Assembly: GCF_002224125.1 (NCBI RefSeq)
Contig: NZ_NCSM01000047.1
Coordinates: 1 to 56,116 of the forward strand
Reading direction: 5' to 3'
DNA from: Streptomyces sp. NBS 14/10
GTDB lineage: Bacteria > Actinomycetota > Actinomycetes > Streptomycetales > Streptomycetaceae
DNA: 56,116 bases
The notes beneath the pieces are model-generated. The model was not told where the DNA came from, did no database searches, and saw nothing but the letters and a program-made list of their open reading frames with translations. Positions 45,979 to 55,352 of the stretch are shown here, one piece after another. Every line of letters begins with the position of its first letter. The first letter of the stretch is position 1. Both the position numbers and the translations under genes were made by a program.

Positions 45979-48876
45979 ATGCCACTGCCCGACCTTCCGC
46001 TCAACCGTCGGCGTTTCCTCACCACGGCCGCCCTCGCCGCCGGCGCCACGGCCCTGCCCGGCTTCGTCTTCGCCGCCCGGGCCACCGCGGCCGTACCGCC
46101 CCAGGTCACCCTGCCCGACCGCGGCATATGGGACAACGCCACCGCCTCCGCCTGGGCCGACGGGTTCCTGAGCGGAAACGGCGAGTACGGGGCCGTCTAC
46201 TACGGGGCGCCGACGCTCGAGAAGATGATTTTCAATCATCACCGGTTCGTGCTGCCCAACGGCAGCCGGAGCGTCATGCCCCCGGTGATCTCGCCGTATC
46301 TCGAGACCGCCCGGGACCAGGCGCTGGCCGGCAACTACTCCGGTGCCTCCTCCACCTTCGCCCACGGCTGGAGCCTCCGCTGGACCCAAACCTTCCACCC
46401 CGGCTACGAACTCCAGCTCAGCACCCCGGGCATGACCACCGTCAACGACTTCGCCCGCATCACCGACTTCCGCACCGGAGAGGTCACCCACACCTGGACC
46501 GACCAGTACGGCACCTGGAAGCGCCACGTCTTCGTCTCCCGCGCCGACCAGGTCATCGTCCACGAGCTGCTGCCCGCCACCGGCCGCACCGTGGACACCA
46601 CCATCAGCGTCAACACCGCTCTTGCGGGCGTGCCGACCAGCGTGTCCTACTCCACCACCGCCACCGTCACCAGCGGCGACGGCTACCTGAACCTGCGCGG
46701 CACCTACCCCTCCGGCGGTGCCTACGGCTACGAGGGCGTCACCCGCGTCGTGGTCTCCGGCAGCGGCTCCTCCGTCACCACCAGCGGGCAGACCCTGGTG
46801 GTCGCCAAGGCCACCAAGGTGCTGCTGCTGACCAAGCTCGGCCGGTACGAGACCTCCACCGGCTGGAACAGCCAGCCCCTGCAGACCGCCCTCGCCGCGC
46901 TGACGGTCGACTACGCCACCCTCCTGGGCCGACATGCCCCCAGGCACAAGGCCATGTACGACCGCTCCAGCATCGACCTCAACGTCTCCGCCGCCGACCG
47001 CCAGCTGGCCACCAGCGAGCTCGTAGCCCGCCAGAACAACAACGCCTCCGCCATCGACGTCGCACTGCTGGAGCGGATGCACGACTCCGGCCGCTATCTC
47101 TTCATCAGTTCCAGTGGTGTCCTGCCACCACGCCTGACCGGCATCTGGACGGGCACCTGGAACGGTTCCTGGGCCGACGACATCACCACCGACGCCAACA
47201 TCAACCTCCAGGTCGCCGGCGGCAACATCCTCGACCTCACCGACGCCATGCAGGGCTACTTCGACCTCATCCTCGGCCAGCTCGCCCACTGGCGCGACAA
47301 CGCCACCAACCTCTACGGCGCCCGCGGCTTCCTCGCCCCGTCCCGGACCGACGGCGAGTACGGGCACATGCTGCACTTCAACAGCGGCAGCTTCCCCGGC
47401 GAGGCCTGGACCGGCGGCGCCGACTGGCTGCTCTACCCGCTTCTGGAGTACTACCAGATCACCGGCGACAGTGCCTTCCTGAAGAACAAGCTCGGCCCGG
47501 CCCTGATGGAACTGGCCCTGTTCTACGAGGACTTCCTCACCCGCACCGACTCCAGCGGCAAGGCGGTCTTCGTCCCCTCCTTCTCCATGGAGAACTCCCC
47601 GACCAGCACCGGCCAGTGCTTCTCCATCAACGCCACCGGCGACATCATGGCCGGCAGGCACGCCCTGCAGGCCGCCATCGACGCGGCCAACACCCTTGGC
47701 CTGGAGCAGGGCAGCGGCCAGGGCGTGCAACGCTGGACCGCCCTGCTCGCCAAGCTGCCCGACTACACCGTCAACAGCGACGGGGCGCTCGCCGAGTGGT
47801 CCTGGCCGGGCCTGACCGACCGCTACAACCACCGGCACGTCCAGCACCTGTACGGGGCCTGGCCGCTGCACGAGATCAACCCCGAGGACAAGCCCGACCT
47901 GGTCAAGTACGCCCGCACGGCCCTGGACAAGCGTGGCGACCAGAATTATTCCGCCCACGGCAGCCTCCACCGGGCGCTGGCCCGCGCCCGCCTGAAGGAC
48001 GGCCCCGGCGTCTACAGCAACCTGCTGAAGATCTACGGCAAGAACATGGTGTGGCGGAGTCTGATGACCTCCCACAACCCCAACCTGGACATCTACAACT
48101 GCGACGCCGCCAACACCATCCCCGCCATCCTCGGCGAAGCACTCGTCTACACCCGCCCCGGTGTCCTTGAGATCCTCCCCGCCCTCCCCGACCAGCTCAC
48201 CAAGGGCACCATCAACGGTGTTCGCGGCCGCAACCGCATCACCATCCAGTCGATGTCCTGGGACACGGCGGCCCGCACGGCCACCGTCAAGCTCACCTCC
48301 GGCATCGACCAGAACATCACCTTCATCTGCCGGCGCGGCATCACATCCATCAGCACTGGCGCGACGGTCACCACGTCGTCGCTGGGCAACCACGCCCGCA
48401 TCGTGTCGCTGACCGCCGGAACGAGCACCACGATCACGATCGGCCTGCTGACCGGCCCCTTCAAGCTGGTCAATCACAAGAGCGGCAAGGTCATGGACGT
48501 CTCCGGCGCCTCCACCTCCAACGGTGGGCCCGTCATCCAGTACGCGTGGTCCGGCGGCGCGAACCAGCAGTGGAAGCTGCTCCCCGACTACGACGGGTCC
48601 TACCGCCTGTCCAACGTCAACAGCGGCAAGATGCTCGACGTCCCGGGCAGCTCCACCAGCAACGGCACAGCCCTGGACCAGTGGTCGGACGCCAACGGCA
48701 CCAACCAGTGGTGGAAGCTCGTTCCGGCAGCCACCAGCGGCTACTACCGCCTCGTCAATGTCAAGAGCGGGCTGTGCGCAGACGTGCAGAGTGGATCCAC
48801 TGCCGACGGCGCCAAGGTCATCCAGTGGCCCGCCAACGGCGGCTCCAACCAGGAATGGCAGCCAGTGGGGCTGTGA
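45979..48876 (+). CDS. Secreted GH95-like alpha-L-fucosidase/galactosidase with ricin-B lectin domain
   Basis: This 965-residue protein has a twin-arginine signal ([20 protein letters not shown]). The GH95 N-terminal domain begins with [20 protein letters not shown]. An (alpha/alpha)6 barrel (about 330-730) carries [20 protein letters not shown] with [36 protein letters not shown] and [12 protein letters not shown], in the order expected for GH95. The C-terminal ricin-type lectin (about 827-965) has [18 protein letters not shown] and [10 protein letters not shown] repeats. The usual FQIDGN motif reads YNCDAANT, so it is a divergent member. GH95 enzymes remove fucose or L-galactose from plant glycans. 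The start is ATG 45979 with GGAG upstream. The 135-bp spacer after the terminator suggests its own promoter. Confidence 0.8.
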   Translation: MPLPDLPLNRRRFLTTAALAAGATALPGFVFAARATAAVPPQVTLPDRGIWDNATASAWADGFLSGNGEYGAVYYGAPTLEKMIFNHHRFVLPNGSRSVMPPVISPYLETARDQALAGNYSGASSTFAHGWSLRWTQTFHPGYELQLSTPGMTTVNDFARITDFRTGEVTHTWTDQYGTWKRHVFVSRADQVIVHELLPATGRTVDTTISVNTALAGVPTSVSYSTTATVTSGDGYLNLRGTYPSGGAYGYEGVTRVVVSGSGSSVTTSGQTLVVAKATKVLLLTKLGRYETSTGWNSQPLQTALAALTVDYATLLGRHAPRHKAMYDRSSIDLNVSAADRQLATSELVARQNNNASAIDVALLERMHDSGRYLFISSSGVLPPRLTGIWTGTWNGSWADDITTDANINLQVAGGNILDLTDAMQGYFDLILGQLAHWRDNATNLYGARGFLAPSRTDGEYGHMLHFNSGSFPGEAWTGGADWLLYPLLEYYQITGDSAFLKNKLGPALMELALFYEDFLTRTDSSGKAVFVPSFSMENSPTSTGQCFSINATGDIMAGRHALQAAIDAANTLGLEQGSGQGVQRWTALLAKLPDYTVNSDGALAEWSWPGLTDRYNHRHVQHLYGAWPLHEINPEDKPDLVKYARTALDKRGDQNYSAHGSLHRALARARLKDGPGVYSNLLKIYGKNMVWRSLMTSHNPNLDIYNCDAANTIPAILGEALVYTRPGVLEILPALPDQLTKGTINGVRGRNRITIQSMSWDTAARTATVKLTSGIDQNITFICRRGITSISTGATVTTSSLGNHARIVSLTAGTSTTITIGLLTGPFKLVNHKSGKVMDVSGASTSNGGPVIQYAWSGGANQQWKLLPDYDGSYRLSNVNSGKMLDVPGSSTSNGTALDQWSDANGTNQWWKLVPAATSGYYRLVNVKSGLCADVQSGSTADGAKVIQWPANGGSNQEWQPVGL

Positions 48877-48939
48877 CGGCCCTGGGCACGTGAGCGGCGG
48901 CGATCCGACTCGCCGCCGCGGTCTGGCTCCGGCATCACA

Positions 48940-49216
48940 GGATGGCCAGGTGGCGACGCTACTCGCCTGCGACTTCATGCACGTGGAGACCGTCTTCCTC
49001 AAGCGTCTCTACGTTTTCTTCGTCATGGAGATCAAGACTCGGCGCGTTCATGTGCTGGGTGTCACCGCCCGCCCTACGGGCGCATGGGTCACTCAGCTCG
49101 CCCGTAACCTGCTCATGGACCTCGAGGACAGAGCTGGGTGCTTCGGGTTCCTCATCCGGGAATGTGACAGCAAGTTCACTGCAGCGTTCGACGCCGTCTT
49201 CGCTGGCAATGGCATA
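48940..49216 (+). pseudogene. Internal fragment of an rve-type IS transposase
   Basis: The frame reads [40 protein letters not shown] and [16 protein letters not shown], the first part of the integrase core. It is nearly the same as 27410-27665 and stops at the same FAGNG, where ku sequence begins. Neither the helix-turn-helix half nor the last catalytic Glu is present. Confidence 0.75.
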
Positions 49217-49371
49217 ACTACCTCCAGGCCGACGGGGCGGTCGCGGCGAAGCCGTACATCCTGCTGCGGGAGGCGCTGCAGCGCAGCGACAAGGTCGCCA
49301 TCGCGAAATTCGCGTGGCACAACCGCGAACGGCTGGGCGCGCTCCGCGTGGTGGGCGACGCCATCGTGCTC
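49217..49371 (+). pseudogene. Middle part of a Ku protein gene, inverted
   Basis: The plus strand reads [40 protein letters not shown] and [11 protein letters not shown], the conserved Ku core that forms the DNA-encircling ring. Ku is the end-binding protein of bacterial non-homologous end joining. This fragment points opposite to the N-terminal pieces at 49372-49507 and 54170-54214. Confidence 0.75.
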
Positions 49372-49507
49372 TCTCGTCCTGGTCCAGGACCTGCCCGTCC
49401 AGCTCGCACACCTTCCGGTAGCGGATTCGTCCGCCGTCCGCGGTGTGGATCTGCCTGAAGCTGATCGAGTGGTCCTCGGTAGCGGGCAATACCTTGATCG
49501 GAATAGT
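49372..49507 (-). pseudogene. Second N-terminal piece of a Ku gene
   Basis: The minus strand reads [20 protein letters not shown] and [20 protein letters not shown], typical of Ku residues about 15-60. It lacks the first 14 residues, which are found at 54170-54214 on the same strand, and its 3' end meets the inverted Ku core near 49371. Confidence 0.75.
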
Positions 49508-49558
49508 GCCGTTGACTGAACTGAACACGGAATATTCGCTGGTCAGAGGCCCTACCTG

Positions 49559-49903
49559 CTAGCTTCCCGGCCATGCTTGAGACGGATGATGCTGCCCGGG
49601 ACTTAGCAGGCTTCGTGCTGTCGGAGACCGGTGCACTGATCGAGACAACAAACCCGCTGCGGCCATGTCCTTCTTGCTGGTGTCTTCTGAGCCGCCTCCG
49701 AGAGCCACAGCGATGCCGATGATGATCGCGACGATCAGGACTCCGAGGCAGCCGAAGCCCACGGCCTTCCCGGTACTCCTCTTCTTCGGCGGTTGCGGCG
49801 GAGGCGCTGTCCAGCCCGGTAGCTGAGGGGGCGGCCCGTCTCGGGAATGTGGTGGTGTTCCCCAGCCGGGTGGTTGCTGCTCTGGACATTGAGACTGGTT
49901 CAT
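49559..49903 (-). CDS. Small Pro-rich single-pass membrane protein, altered C-terminus
   Basis: From ATG 49903 (AAGGGG six bases upstream) the protein reads a Pro/Gln/Trp-rich start (GWGTPP, PPPQLPGWTAPPPQPPKKRS), one membrane helix (AVGFGCLGVLIVAIIIGIAVAL, about residues 47-68), then GGGSEDTSKKDMAAA and a Ser/Pro-rich end of odd composition. Such proteins usually carry a folded extracellular domain after the helix. Here it is absent, so the gene is probably truncated at the 3' side near the boundary of the inserted block. Function is unknown. Confidence 0.5.
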   Translation of the reverse strand: MNQSQCPEQQPPGWGTPPHSRDGPPPQLPGWTAPPPQPPKKRSTGKAVGFGCLGVLIVAIIIGIAVALGGGSEDTSKKDMAAAGLLSRSVHRSPTARSLLSPGQHHPSQAWPGS

Positions 49904-50058
49904 GACACGCCCCTTGGTGCTTCTAAGAGGAATGGCGCGCATCCATGGCGGCGCAGGGCGCGGCGGAGGGCAAGAAGGCCCCGCCGAAGCGGCAGACGCT
50001 CGGCCGGGGGCGTGGTGTGGAGCGGCTCGTCGAGGCTGCCGGGTGGTGCTGCGGCGCG

Positions 50059-50649
50059 TCAGCGGGACTCCTGTACGCCGAGCAGAGTGAGGGCGTTGCG
50101 GATGCCCTCGTCGAGGAGTTCGTCGGAGAGTCGCCGGTCGGCCAGGGCGCGGGAGAGCTGCAGGGTTCCGACCATCATGGCGTAAACGCTGAGGGTCTTC
50201 GTGTGCACCGAGCGCGGATCGCCGGGCGCCAGGCGAGCGGCGATACCGTCGATGACGGCGAGCACGCCTTTGGTGTACGCCTGCTTGGTCTCGTCCGCGC
50301 AGCGCCCGATCTCATCGAGGAGTGCCGCGGAGGGGCAGCCGTCGTCGGGACTGTCGCGGTGCTGGGGCGACAGATACCACCGTACGATCTGCTCGACTCC
50401 GGCGATGCCGGGGGCCGCCTGCTCGATGACGTTCGCGTACTGGGTGCGCAGCTGTTCCGCGACCGCGGTGGCCACGAGGTCGTCCTTGGATGCGAAGTGT
50501 GCGTAGAAGGCGCCGTTGGTCAGTCCGGCGTCCGCCATCAGCGTCGAGATGCCCGAGCCGTCGATACCGTCCCGCTTGAACCGGCGGCCGGCGGTCTCGA
50601 TGATCCGCTGCCTCGTCGCCTGCTTGTGCTCTTTCCCGTAACGCGCCAC
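50059..50649 (-). CDS. TetR-family repressor
   Basis: This 196-residue protein has an N-terminal TetR helix-turn-helix (GISTLMADAGLTNGAFYAHF followed by ASKDDLVATAV, about residues 30-60). The all-helical C-terminal ligand domain has DGCPSAALLDEIGRC and GIRNALTLLG. The GTG at 50649 has AGGAG at ideal spacing and is preferred over upstream starts. A 26-bp imperfect palindrome 49 bases upstream is its probable autoregulatory operator. It follows the reductase, hydrolase and SDR genes on the same strand and probably controls them or itself. The inducer is unknown. Confidence 0.85.
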   Translation of the reverse strand: MARYGKEHKQATRQRIIETAGRRFKRDGIDGSGISTLMADAGLTNGAFYAHFASKDDLVATAVAEQLRTQYANVIEQAAPGIAGVEQIVRWYLSPQHRDSPDDGCPSAALLDEIGRCADETKQAYTKGVLAVIDGIAARLAPGDPRSVHTKTLSVYAMMVGTLQLSRALADRRLSDELLDEGIRNALTLLGVQESR

Positions 50650-50697
50650 GCGCTTGCTCCTCTGTGCGCCGGAAGGGTCACCCGCGCTTCGCCATCG

Positions 50698-50723
50698 TAT
50701 TGGATTGCGAACGTACTCCAATA
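50698..50723. promoter_or_regulatory. Probable TetR operator
   Basis: TATTGGA (50698-50704) and TCCAATA (50717-50723) flank a 12-bp centre that is itself partly symmetric. A further half-site, TATTGGGGTAC, begins at 50739. Its place between the tetR start and the gene upstream fits autoregulation. Confidence 0.55.
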
Positions 50724-50777
50724 GTGTGCCGACAGTGTATTGGGGTACTGACACGCCTTCTCTGAGGCCGGCCTGAT

Positions 50778-51791
50778 TCAGTCGTTGTCGGGCGCCATCG
50801 AGATCACGACCTTTCCGGCCGTGGTGCGGCCCTGCTCGACGTGCGCCATCGCTTCGAGTGTCTGGTCGAAGGGGAACGTTCGGTCGATGACCGGGCGGAG
50901 CTGTCCGTTGTCGTAGAGGGCGGCGAGCTCGCGCAGCTGGGTGCCGTTCGCCTGCATGAAGAAGAACTGGTAGCGCACGCCCAGGGCCTTGGCCTGCTTG
51001 CGGATCTTGCGACTGAGCACGTTCATGACCAGGCCCAGAAAGGATGGGGCGCCGAGCTGCTTGGCGAACGCGGCGTCCGGCGGGCCGACGACACTGATGG
51101 CCAGGCCGCCGGGCTTCAGCACGGTCAGCGACTTCTCGAGGTTGACTCCACCCACCGAGTCCAGCACCAGGTCGTAGCCGGACAGCACCTGCGAGAAGTC
51201 CTCCTTGGTGTAGTCGACGACGATGTCGGCGCCGAGGCTCCTGACCAGCTTCTCGGAATCAGTGTTCGCTGTCGTCGCCACTGTGGCGCCGAGGTGCTTG
51301 GCGAGCTGGATGGCCGTCGATCCGAGGCCGCCGGCACCGGCATGGATGAGCACCTTCTGGCCCGGCTTCACGTGGGCGCGGTCGACGAGGATCTGCCAGG
51401 CGGCCAGGGCCACCAGCGGCACGGCGGCCGCTTCGCGGAGGGTGAGTGACTCCGGCTTGGGTGAGACGTCGTCCTGGTCGATCGCAGTGAACTCGGCGAA
51501 GCCTCCGATCCGCAGGTCGCGGGGACGTGCGTAGACCTCGTCGCCGACTGTCAAGTCGCGCACGGCCGACCCGACCTGCGTCACGATGCCGGCGACGTCG
51601 TGGCCGAGCACGAACGGAAGCTTGTACTTCAGGAGTCGTTTGAACTCCCCGTTGCGGACCATTTTGTCCAGCGGGTTGACGCTGGTGGCGCTCACTCGGA
51701 CCAGGACGTCGCCGTCGCCGACGGTGGGCTCGGGAATGTCTGCGGCGCGTAGGCCGTCCTTGCCGTGCTTCTCGACGATGAATGCCTTCAT
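50778..51791 (-). CDS. Zinc-independent medium-chain NADP(H) oxidoreductase (quinone reductase-like)
   Basis: This 337-residue protein is a medium-chain dehydrogenase/reductase. It has a GroES-like N-terminal domain (MKAFIVEKHG, VLVRVSATSVNPLDKMV, FVLGHDVAGIVTQVG) and a Rossmann domain with HAGAGGLGSTAIQLAKHLG (about 145-163) and DLVLDSVGG. The catalytic zinc Cys/His set of alcohol dehydrogenases is lacking, so quinone or enone reduction is likelier. ATG 51791 has AAAGGG nine bases upstream; an ATG at 51800 would overlap that site. It follows the hydrolase by 73 bases and points the same way. Confidence 0.88.
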   Translation of the reverse strand: MKAFIVEKHGKDGLRAADIPEPTVGDGDVLVRVSATSVNPLDKMVRNGEFKRLLKYKLPFVLGHDVAGIVTQVGSAVRDLTVGDEVYARPRDLRIGGFAEFTAIDQDDVSPKPESLTLREAAAVPLVALAAWQILVDRAHVKPGQKVLIHAGAGGLGSTAIQLAKHLGATVATTANTDSEKLVRSLGADIVVDYTKEDFSQVLSGYDLVLDSVGGVNLEKSLTVLKPGGLAISVVGPPDAAFAKQLGAPSFLGLVMNVLSRKIRKQAKALGVRYQFFFMQANGTQLRELAALYDNGQLRPVIDRTFPFDQTLEAMAHVEQGRTTAGKVVISMAPDND

Positions 51792-51864
51792 GTCAGCCAT
51801 CCCTTTGCGTGATCTTCTCGATTTCCTTACGGCGGACGATGCGCATGTCAGGCCAGCTTCCACA

Positions 51865-52776
51865 TCAGCTGCCGAGGTGCCGTCGAAGCCACTGACCCAT
51901 CTGCTCGATCGCCCGGTCCACCTCGGGCACGCGCCCCGCGCCCAGGATGAACGAGTGCTGCCCCTCGGGCAGCGGGCGAACCTCGGAGAGGATCTTGAAG
52001 TCGGCGAGACGGCGGCCGAAGTCGGCGCCCTCGCCGGCAAGCGCCTCGTACTCTCCGTAGTGGAGGGCTGTGGGCGGCAGGCCGGTCAGGTCGGCGTTCA
52101 GGATGCTGATGTCGGGGTCGGTGAAGTCCACGCGGGGGTCCTGCAGCCAAGCCGCTCGGAACTGCTCGAGGATGTCCCGGCTGAGCATCTTGTCGAGTTC
52201 CTCGTTCTCGTCCACCTTCGGGTTACTGATGGTGAGGTCGGTCCAGGGCGAGATGCTGATGATCGCCCCAGGGGCTGCCTCGCCCTTGGCGAGCAGGCGC
52301 AGCGGCAGCGCGACCGCGAGGGTGCCTCCGATGGAGTGGCCGGTGCTGCCGATGTTCCGCGGCTCGTAGCCCTGTGCGAGCAGCCACCGGTAGGCGGTCT
52401 CGGCGTCGTCGATCTGCGCCGGGTGGGGGTGCTCGGGCGCCAGGCGGAAGCCCACGACGAGTGAGCGGGCTCCGGCCGCCTTGGCGATGTGGCCGGCGGC
52501 CTTGCGGTCCGATGTGATCGAGGCGGCGACCGATCCGCCGAAATGGAAGTGGAGCAGCGCCTTGTTGGGGTCGGCGCCCTCAGGGATGGCCCACAGGGCG
52601 GGGACGCCGTCCGCGTCCACGTCGGCGTAGGTGACGCCTTCCGGCTCGGTCGATGCCGAAGCATGTGTGTCGACGATGTCGCGGACGACGGCCAGGTCGA
52701 GGCCCGGTGTCGACGCCTTCGCGCGCACGCTTTCGAGGAACTGCGCGAACTGCTGTGCTTCCGTGCTGATTCCCAT
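51865..52776 (-). CDS. Alpha/beta hydrolase, HSL-like esterase
   Basis: This 303-residue hydrolase has an oxyanion-hole motif HFHFGGSVAAS (a variant of HGGG), FRLAPEHPHPAQIDDAETAY typical of the hormone-sensitive-lipase group, the nucleophile elbow GHSIGG (about 150), and His in EGQHSFILG near the end. It cleaves small esters; the natural substrate is unknown. AAGGAG lies seven bases before ATG 52776. It sits between the SDR and the medium-chain reductase and is probably co-transcribed with both. Confidence 0.88.
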   Translation of the reverse strand: MGISTEAQQFAQFLESVRAKASTPGLDLAVVRDIVDTHASASTEPEGVTYADVDADGVPALWAIPEGADPNKALLHFHFGGSVAASITSDRKAAGHIAKAAGARSLVVGFRLAPEHPHPAQIDDAETAYRWLLAQGYEPRNIGSTGHSIGGTLAVALPLRLLAKGEAAPGAIISISPWTDLTISNPKVDENEELDKMLSRDILEQFRAAWLQDPRVDFTDPDISILNADLTGLPPTALHYGEYEALAGEGADFGRRLADFKILSEVRPLPEGQHSFILGAGRVPEVDRAIEQMGQWLRRHLGS

Positions 52777-52850
52777 GGTGATGCTCCTTGTCAGGTCAGA
52801 GCTGAACGCGCCTCTCGCGCGCACTGCAGGTCGATGGGCCGGGTGCGACG

Positions 52851-53666
52851 TCAGCCGGGCATCCGGTTGAATCTGCGGATCTGCTTGTCGAAGATCCCGG
52901 CAGGGACGAGGCGTCGCGCGGTGGTGATGCGTGAGGCGAGCGGTCCGGCGGTGTAGCGCAGCTTCGGCTTCGGGGCGGTGGCTGCCGTGACGATCTCCTT
53001 GGCGACGACGGCAGGGTCGTCGCCGGTCTTCATTGCCGCAGCGACCACTTCGTCGAAGACACGCCGCCGCTCCGCATAGAGCGGCAGCGGGGTGTCGGGC
53101 TGCGCGGCATTGGCGTCGAAGGCGGTCCGGGTGTAGCCGGGCTCGACGAGCAGGACGCGGACGCCGTGCTCGCGGACCTCGTGGTCCAGGGACTCGGAGT
53201 AGCCCTCGATGGCGTGCTTCGCGGCGACGTAGAGGGCCATGTAGGGCTGCGGGATGACGCCGAGGACGGACGAGAGGTTGACGATGCGTCCACGGCCCTG
53301 GGCGCGCATGTGCGGCAGGACGGCCTTCGTCATGCGGACGAGACCGAAGAAGTTGAGGTCGAAGAGGCTCTGGGCCTGGGCGACGGAGTTCTCCTCGGCG
53401 GCGCCGGCCGATCCGAGACCGGCGTTGTTGACGAGGACGTCGATTCGTCCGAACCGTTTGATCACTTCCTGGACGGCGGCGGTGACGGATTCGTCACTGG
53501 TCACGTCGAGGTCGAGGAAGGTCACACCGGCGGGCGGAGTGAGTCCCGAGGTATTCCGTCCGGTTCCGATCACCTCGAACCCGGCTGTGACGAAGGCGCG
53601 AGCGGTTGTGTTGCCGATCCCCGATGACGCCCCCGTTACCAGTGCTACCGGCCGATGTGTCGCCAT
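52851..53666 (-). CDS. Short-chain dehydrogenase/reductase
   Basis: This 271-residue classical SDR has cofactor motif TGASSGIG, the DLDVTSDESV site, VLVNNAGLGSAG, catalytic Ser in NLSSVLG and YVAAK as the Tyr-Lys pair (about 148-152). Its C-terminal RFNRMPG tail is usual for this subgroup. It oxidises or reduces an alcohol or ketone with NAD(P)H; the substrate is unknown. The ATG at 53666 has AGGGA seven bases upstream; a GTG one codon earlier is possible. A large palindrome lies just before it and overlaps its promoter. Confidence 0.9.
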   Translation of the reverse strand: MATHRPVALVTGASSGIGNTTARAFVTAGFEVIGTGRNTSGLTPPAGVTFLDLDVTSDESVTAAVQEVIKRFGRIDVLVNNAGLGSAGAAEENSVAQAQSLFDLNFFGLVRMTKAVLPHMRAQGRGRIVNLSSVLGVIPQPYMALYVAAKHAIEGYSESLDHEVREHGVRVLLVEPGYTRTAFDANAAQPDTPLPLYAERRRVFDEVVAAAMKTGDDPAVVAKEIVTAATAPKPKLRYTAGPLASRITTARRLVPAGIFDKQIRRFNRMPG

Positions 53667-53688
53667 CACAGACTCCCTGCATCATTAA

Positions 53689-53717
53689 ATTACGATCGTT
53701 TAACTTACGGTCGTAAT
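53689..53717. promoter_or_regulatory. 29-bp dyad operator before the SDR gene
   Basis: Two 11-base arms, ATTACGATCGT and ACGGTCGTAAT, pair with one mismatch around seven bases. ACGATCGT is itself a palindrome. Size and position (23 bases before the ATG) fit a TetR-type operator. Its sequence differs from the site at 50698, so a different regulator may bind it; no such gene is nearby. Confidence 0.55.
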
Positions 53718-54169
53718 ACTATGACTGGACGGCGTGGATGGCAAGGAGGGGCTTCGGCGATCGCCGGGAACCTGCGGCTTGGTGCGGGAGGAGAGGCCAG
53801 GGGGCGACGAATGCGGCAGGTCACGGATGCAGCCCGGCACTCCCTGTCCGGGCACGCGGAGAAGGTGCGTGCGGCACCGGGCCGGGATGCCGCACCGGTG
53901 ACGGGCGGCACCAGATGCGAGACGGGTCACAGGCGTGCCGCGCACAGCTTCACGTGCTGACACCGTCGCTCCGTATGCGACGAAGGGTCAACGCTGGCGG
54001 ACGGGTAGTTCGGCAACTTGCAGGCGGTCCATGGAGTCGAAGAACGCCTGCAACTCGTCCCGGGCCGTGGCACGTTTTCCGTGAAGCCGGGAACCGGCGC
54101 GAATCGCATCTGAGGCGAACTGGTCCAGGTGGGCCAGTAGCAGCCCGGCGGCGGGTTTTGGTTCAGAGA
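53718..54169. other. Right edge of the block within ku, with an orphan coding fragment
   Basis: No complete gene is seen. On the minus strand the end of an unidentified helical protein (LLLAHLDQFASDAIRAGSRL to FFDSMDRLQVAELPVRQR) runs from about 54160 to the stop at 53988 and lacks a start. It may be a remnant of whatever carried the block into ku. Confidence 0.35.
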
Positions 54170-54214
54170 AGTCACGAGACCGAAGCTGACGGCTCCGCTC
54201 CATACGGGGCGCAT
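54170..54214 (-). pseudogene. First 15 codons of the broken ku gene
   Basis: From ATG 54214 the minus strand reads MRPVWSGAVSFGLVT, the hallmark N-terminus of bacterial Ku. The next Ku residues (IPIKV...) are found 4.66 kb away at 49507 on the same strand. Between them lies the tetR-to-SDR block. Both junctions contain AGT (plus-strand sense). Confidence 0.8.
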
Positions 54215-54221
54215 GGCTACC

Positions 54222-54240
54222 TCCCAGGGGCCCCCTGGGA
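54222..54240. promoter_or_regulatory. Palindrome upstream of the ku start
   Basis: TCCCAGGGG and CCCCTGGGA form a near-perfect 19-bp palindrome eight bases upstream of the ku ATG, followed by another TCCCAGGG. It could be an operator or a hairpin. Confidence 0.35.
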
Positions 54241-54295
54241 TCTCCCAGGGTAGGGCGCGTCTGGGCTGGTGCGTCTCAGAGTAGCCACGACACTA

Positions 54296-54643
54296 CGTTC
54301 GATTAATATTCGAACGGTGAGTGCATCTGAAGGATGGCGGTCGGGAGTCGAAAGCCGGGCCGTGGACGCGCGACACGATTTGCCTCCCGACCTCGACCGG
54401 CTGTGGGCCGTGGAGATTCTGTGGAATCAGATTTGTCAAGTACGTGTGTGTTTGCCCCGAGAGGCTGGCGCCAGCAATGACCACGGCGATCAGCACCGCT
54501 GCCCGCACATTCCACGAGTGGGCTGCCCGGGGAGAGGCCGAGGGGCCGCGGGTGTGAGTAGTTGCAGTACAGGAAGTGACGCTGAGATTGATCTTGCCGC
54601 GTTCGCACGGCTCGAACGTCAGCTGACCGCCGGTTTCGAGTGA
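54296..54643 (+). other. Inverted repeat and weak, possibly broken ORF
   Basis: CGTTCGA and TCGAACG are separated by seven A/T bases at 54296-54316. A GTG follows immediately at 54317 and opens a frame starting VSASEGWRSGVESRAVDARH with LPPDLDRLWAVEIL, a segment common in small actinobacterial hypothetical proteins. After about 54450 composition becomes unlike a protein, so the frame is probably damaged. Function is unknown. Confidence 0.25.
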
Positions 54644-54816
54644 TCACCGCTCCGTGGCGTCGAGCTGGCGGGGACGGTACGGAGTTCGCGCAGGTCGGGG
54701 ATGTGGTTGTAGAGGGTGCCCGGGGAGACACCGAGGAGTTTGGCGATCGAGGTGATGGACCGGCCGGGGTCGGGCAACAGGTCGCGGGCGGCCTTGATTC
54801 TCCAGCCGCCCGGGCG
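54619..54816 (-). pseudogene. C-terminal tail of a serine resolvase
   Basis: The minus strand ends with WRIKAARDLLPDPGRSITSI, AKLLGVSPGTLYNHIPDLRE and LRTVPASSTPRSGD. This is the helix-turn-helix DNA-binding end of Hin/Tn3-type resolvases. The catalytic domain is not found upstream to 55100. It marks another lost mobile element. Confidence 0.55.
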
Positions 54817-55352
54817 GCTCGGGGCAGCGCCTACTCGGCGACGCTGTGCCGAGCCCGTACCGTGGAAGAGGGCAGGGCAGCTCATCGCCCTTGTCGACAC
54901 CACTGGTCGGTTCGCGCGGCGGCCCTCAGCGGGCTTTGCCCGGCAGAATCCGTAGCGGCCCCGGGGAAACTGCTGTGGTCGGACTGGAGCGGTGACAGGC
55001 GGGCGAGAAGGCTGCCGATGACGGGGGACCGTTCCGCGATAAGCCGCTCGGCGGCGCGGTCGCGGCTGTTCCGCAAGCACCAGCGCGTACAAGGCCGGGC
55101 CCAGGCCATCGAGTTGGGTTGGGCAGCCGAAACGCCCATCAGTGTCCGAGACTCCGCTAGACCCTGGGCGGTTTTAAGGCATCCAGAGCTGGGCTTCCAC
55201 TACGTCGGCGCTTTCGCTCCCAGCGTGGGCAGGTCATTCCAAAGAGTGGCTTAGTTCGACTCCCGAGTGCTGGGAGCGGCCCACTGGCACGTTGGACGGT
55301 ACCAGTCCATCGGGGCCTGCCCACAAGCCCGTTGTGAGGAATCGGAGTTCGG
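54817..55352. other. Stretch with no recognised gene
   Basis: Several short frames overlap on both strands without domain motifs. The lectin gene's promoter is probably within it, but no confident boxes were identified. Confidence 0.4.

Noticed and set aside
45754..49002. 1082-codon minus-strand open frame across the GH95 gene
   Set aside because: A mirror frame of a real GH95 gene with an obvious Tat signal and domains; it has no domain of its own.
50059..53666. Known antibiotic biosynthesis cluster
   Set aside because: SDR, hydrolase and reductase are general-purpose enzymes; no PKS, NRPS, terpene or tailoring core enzyme is present.
54296..54316. LexA (SOS) box
   Set aside because: Actinobacterial SOS boxes read CGAAC-N4-GTTCG; here the half-sites are in the opposite order with seven bases between.
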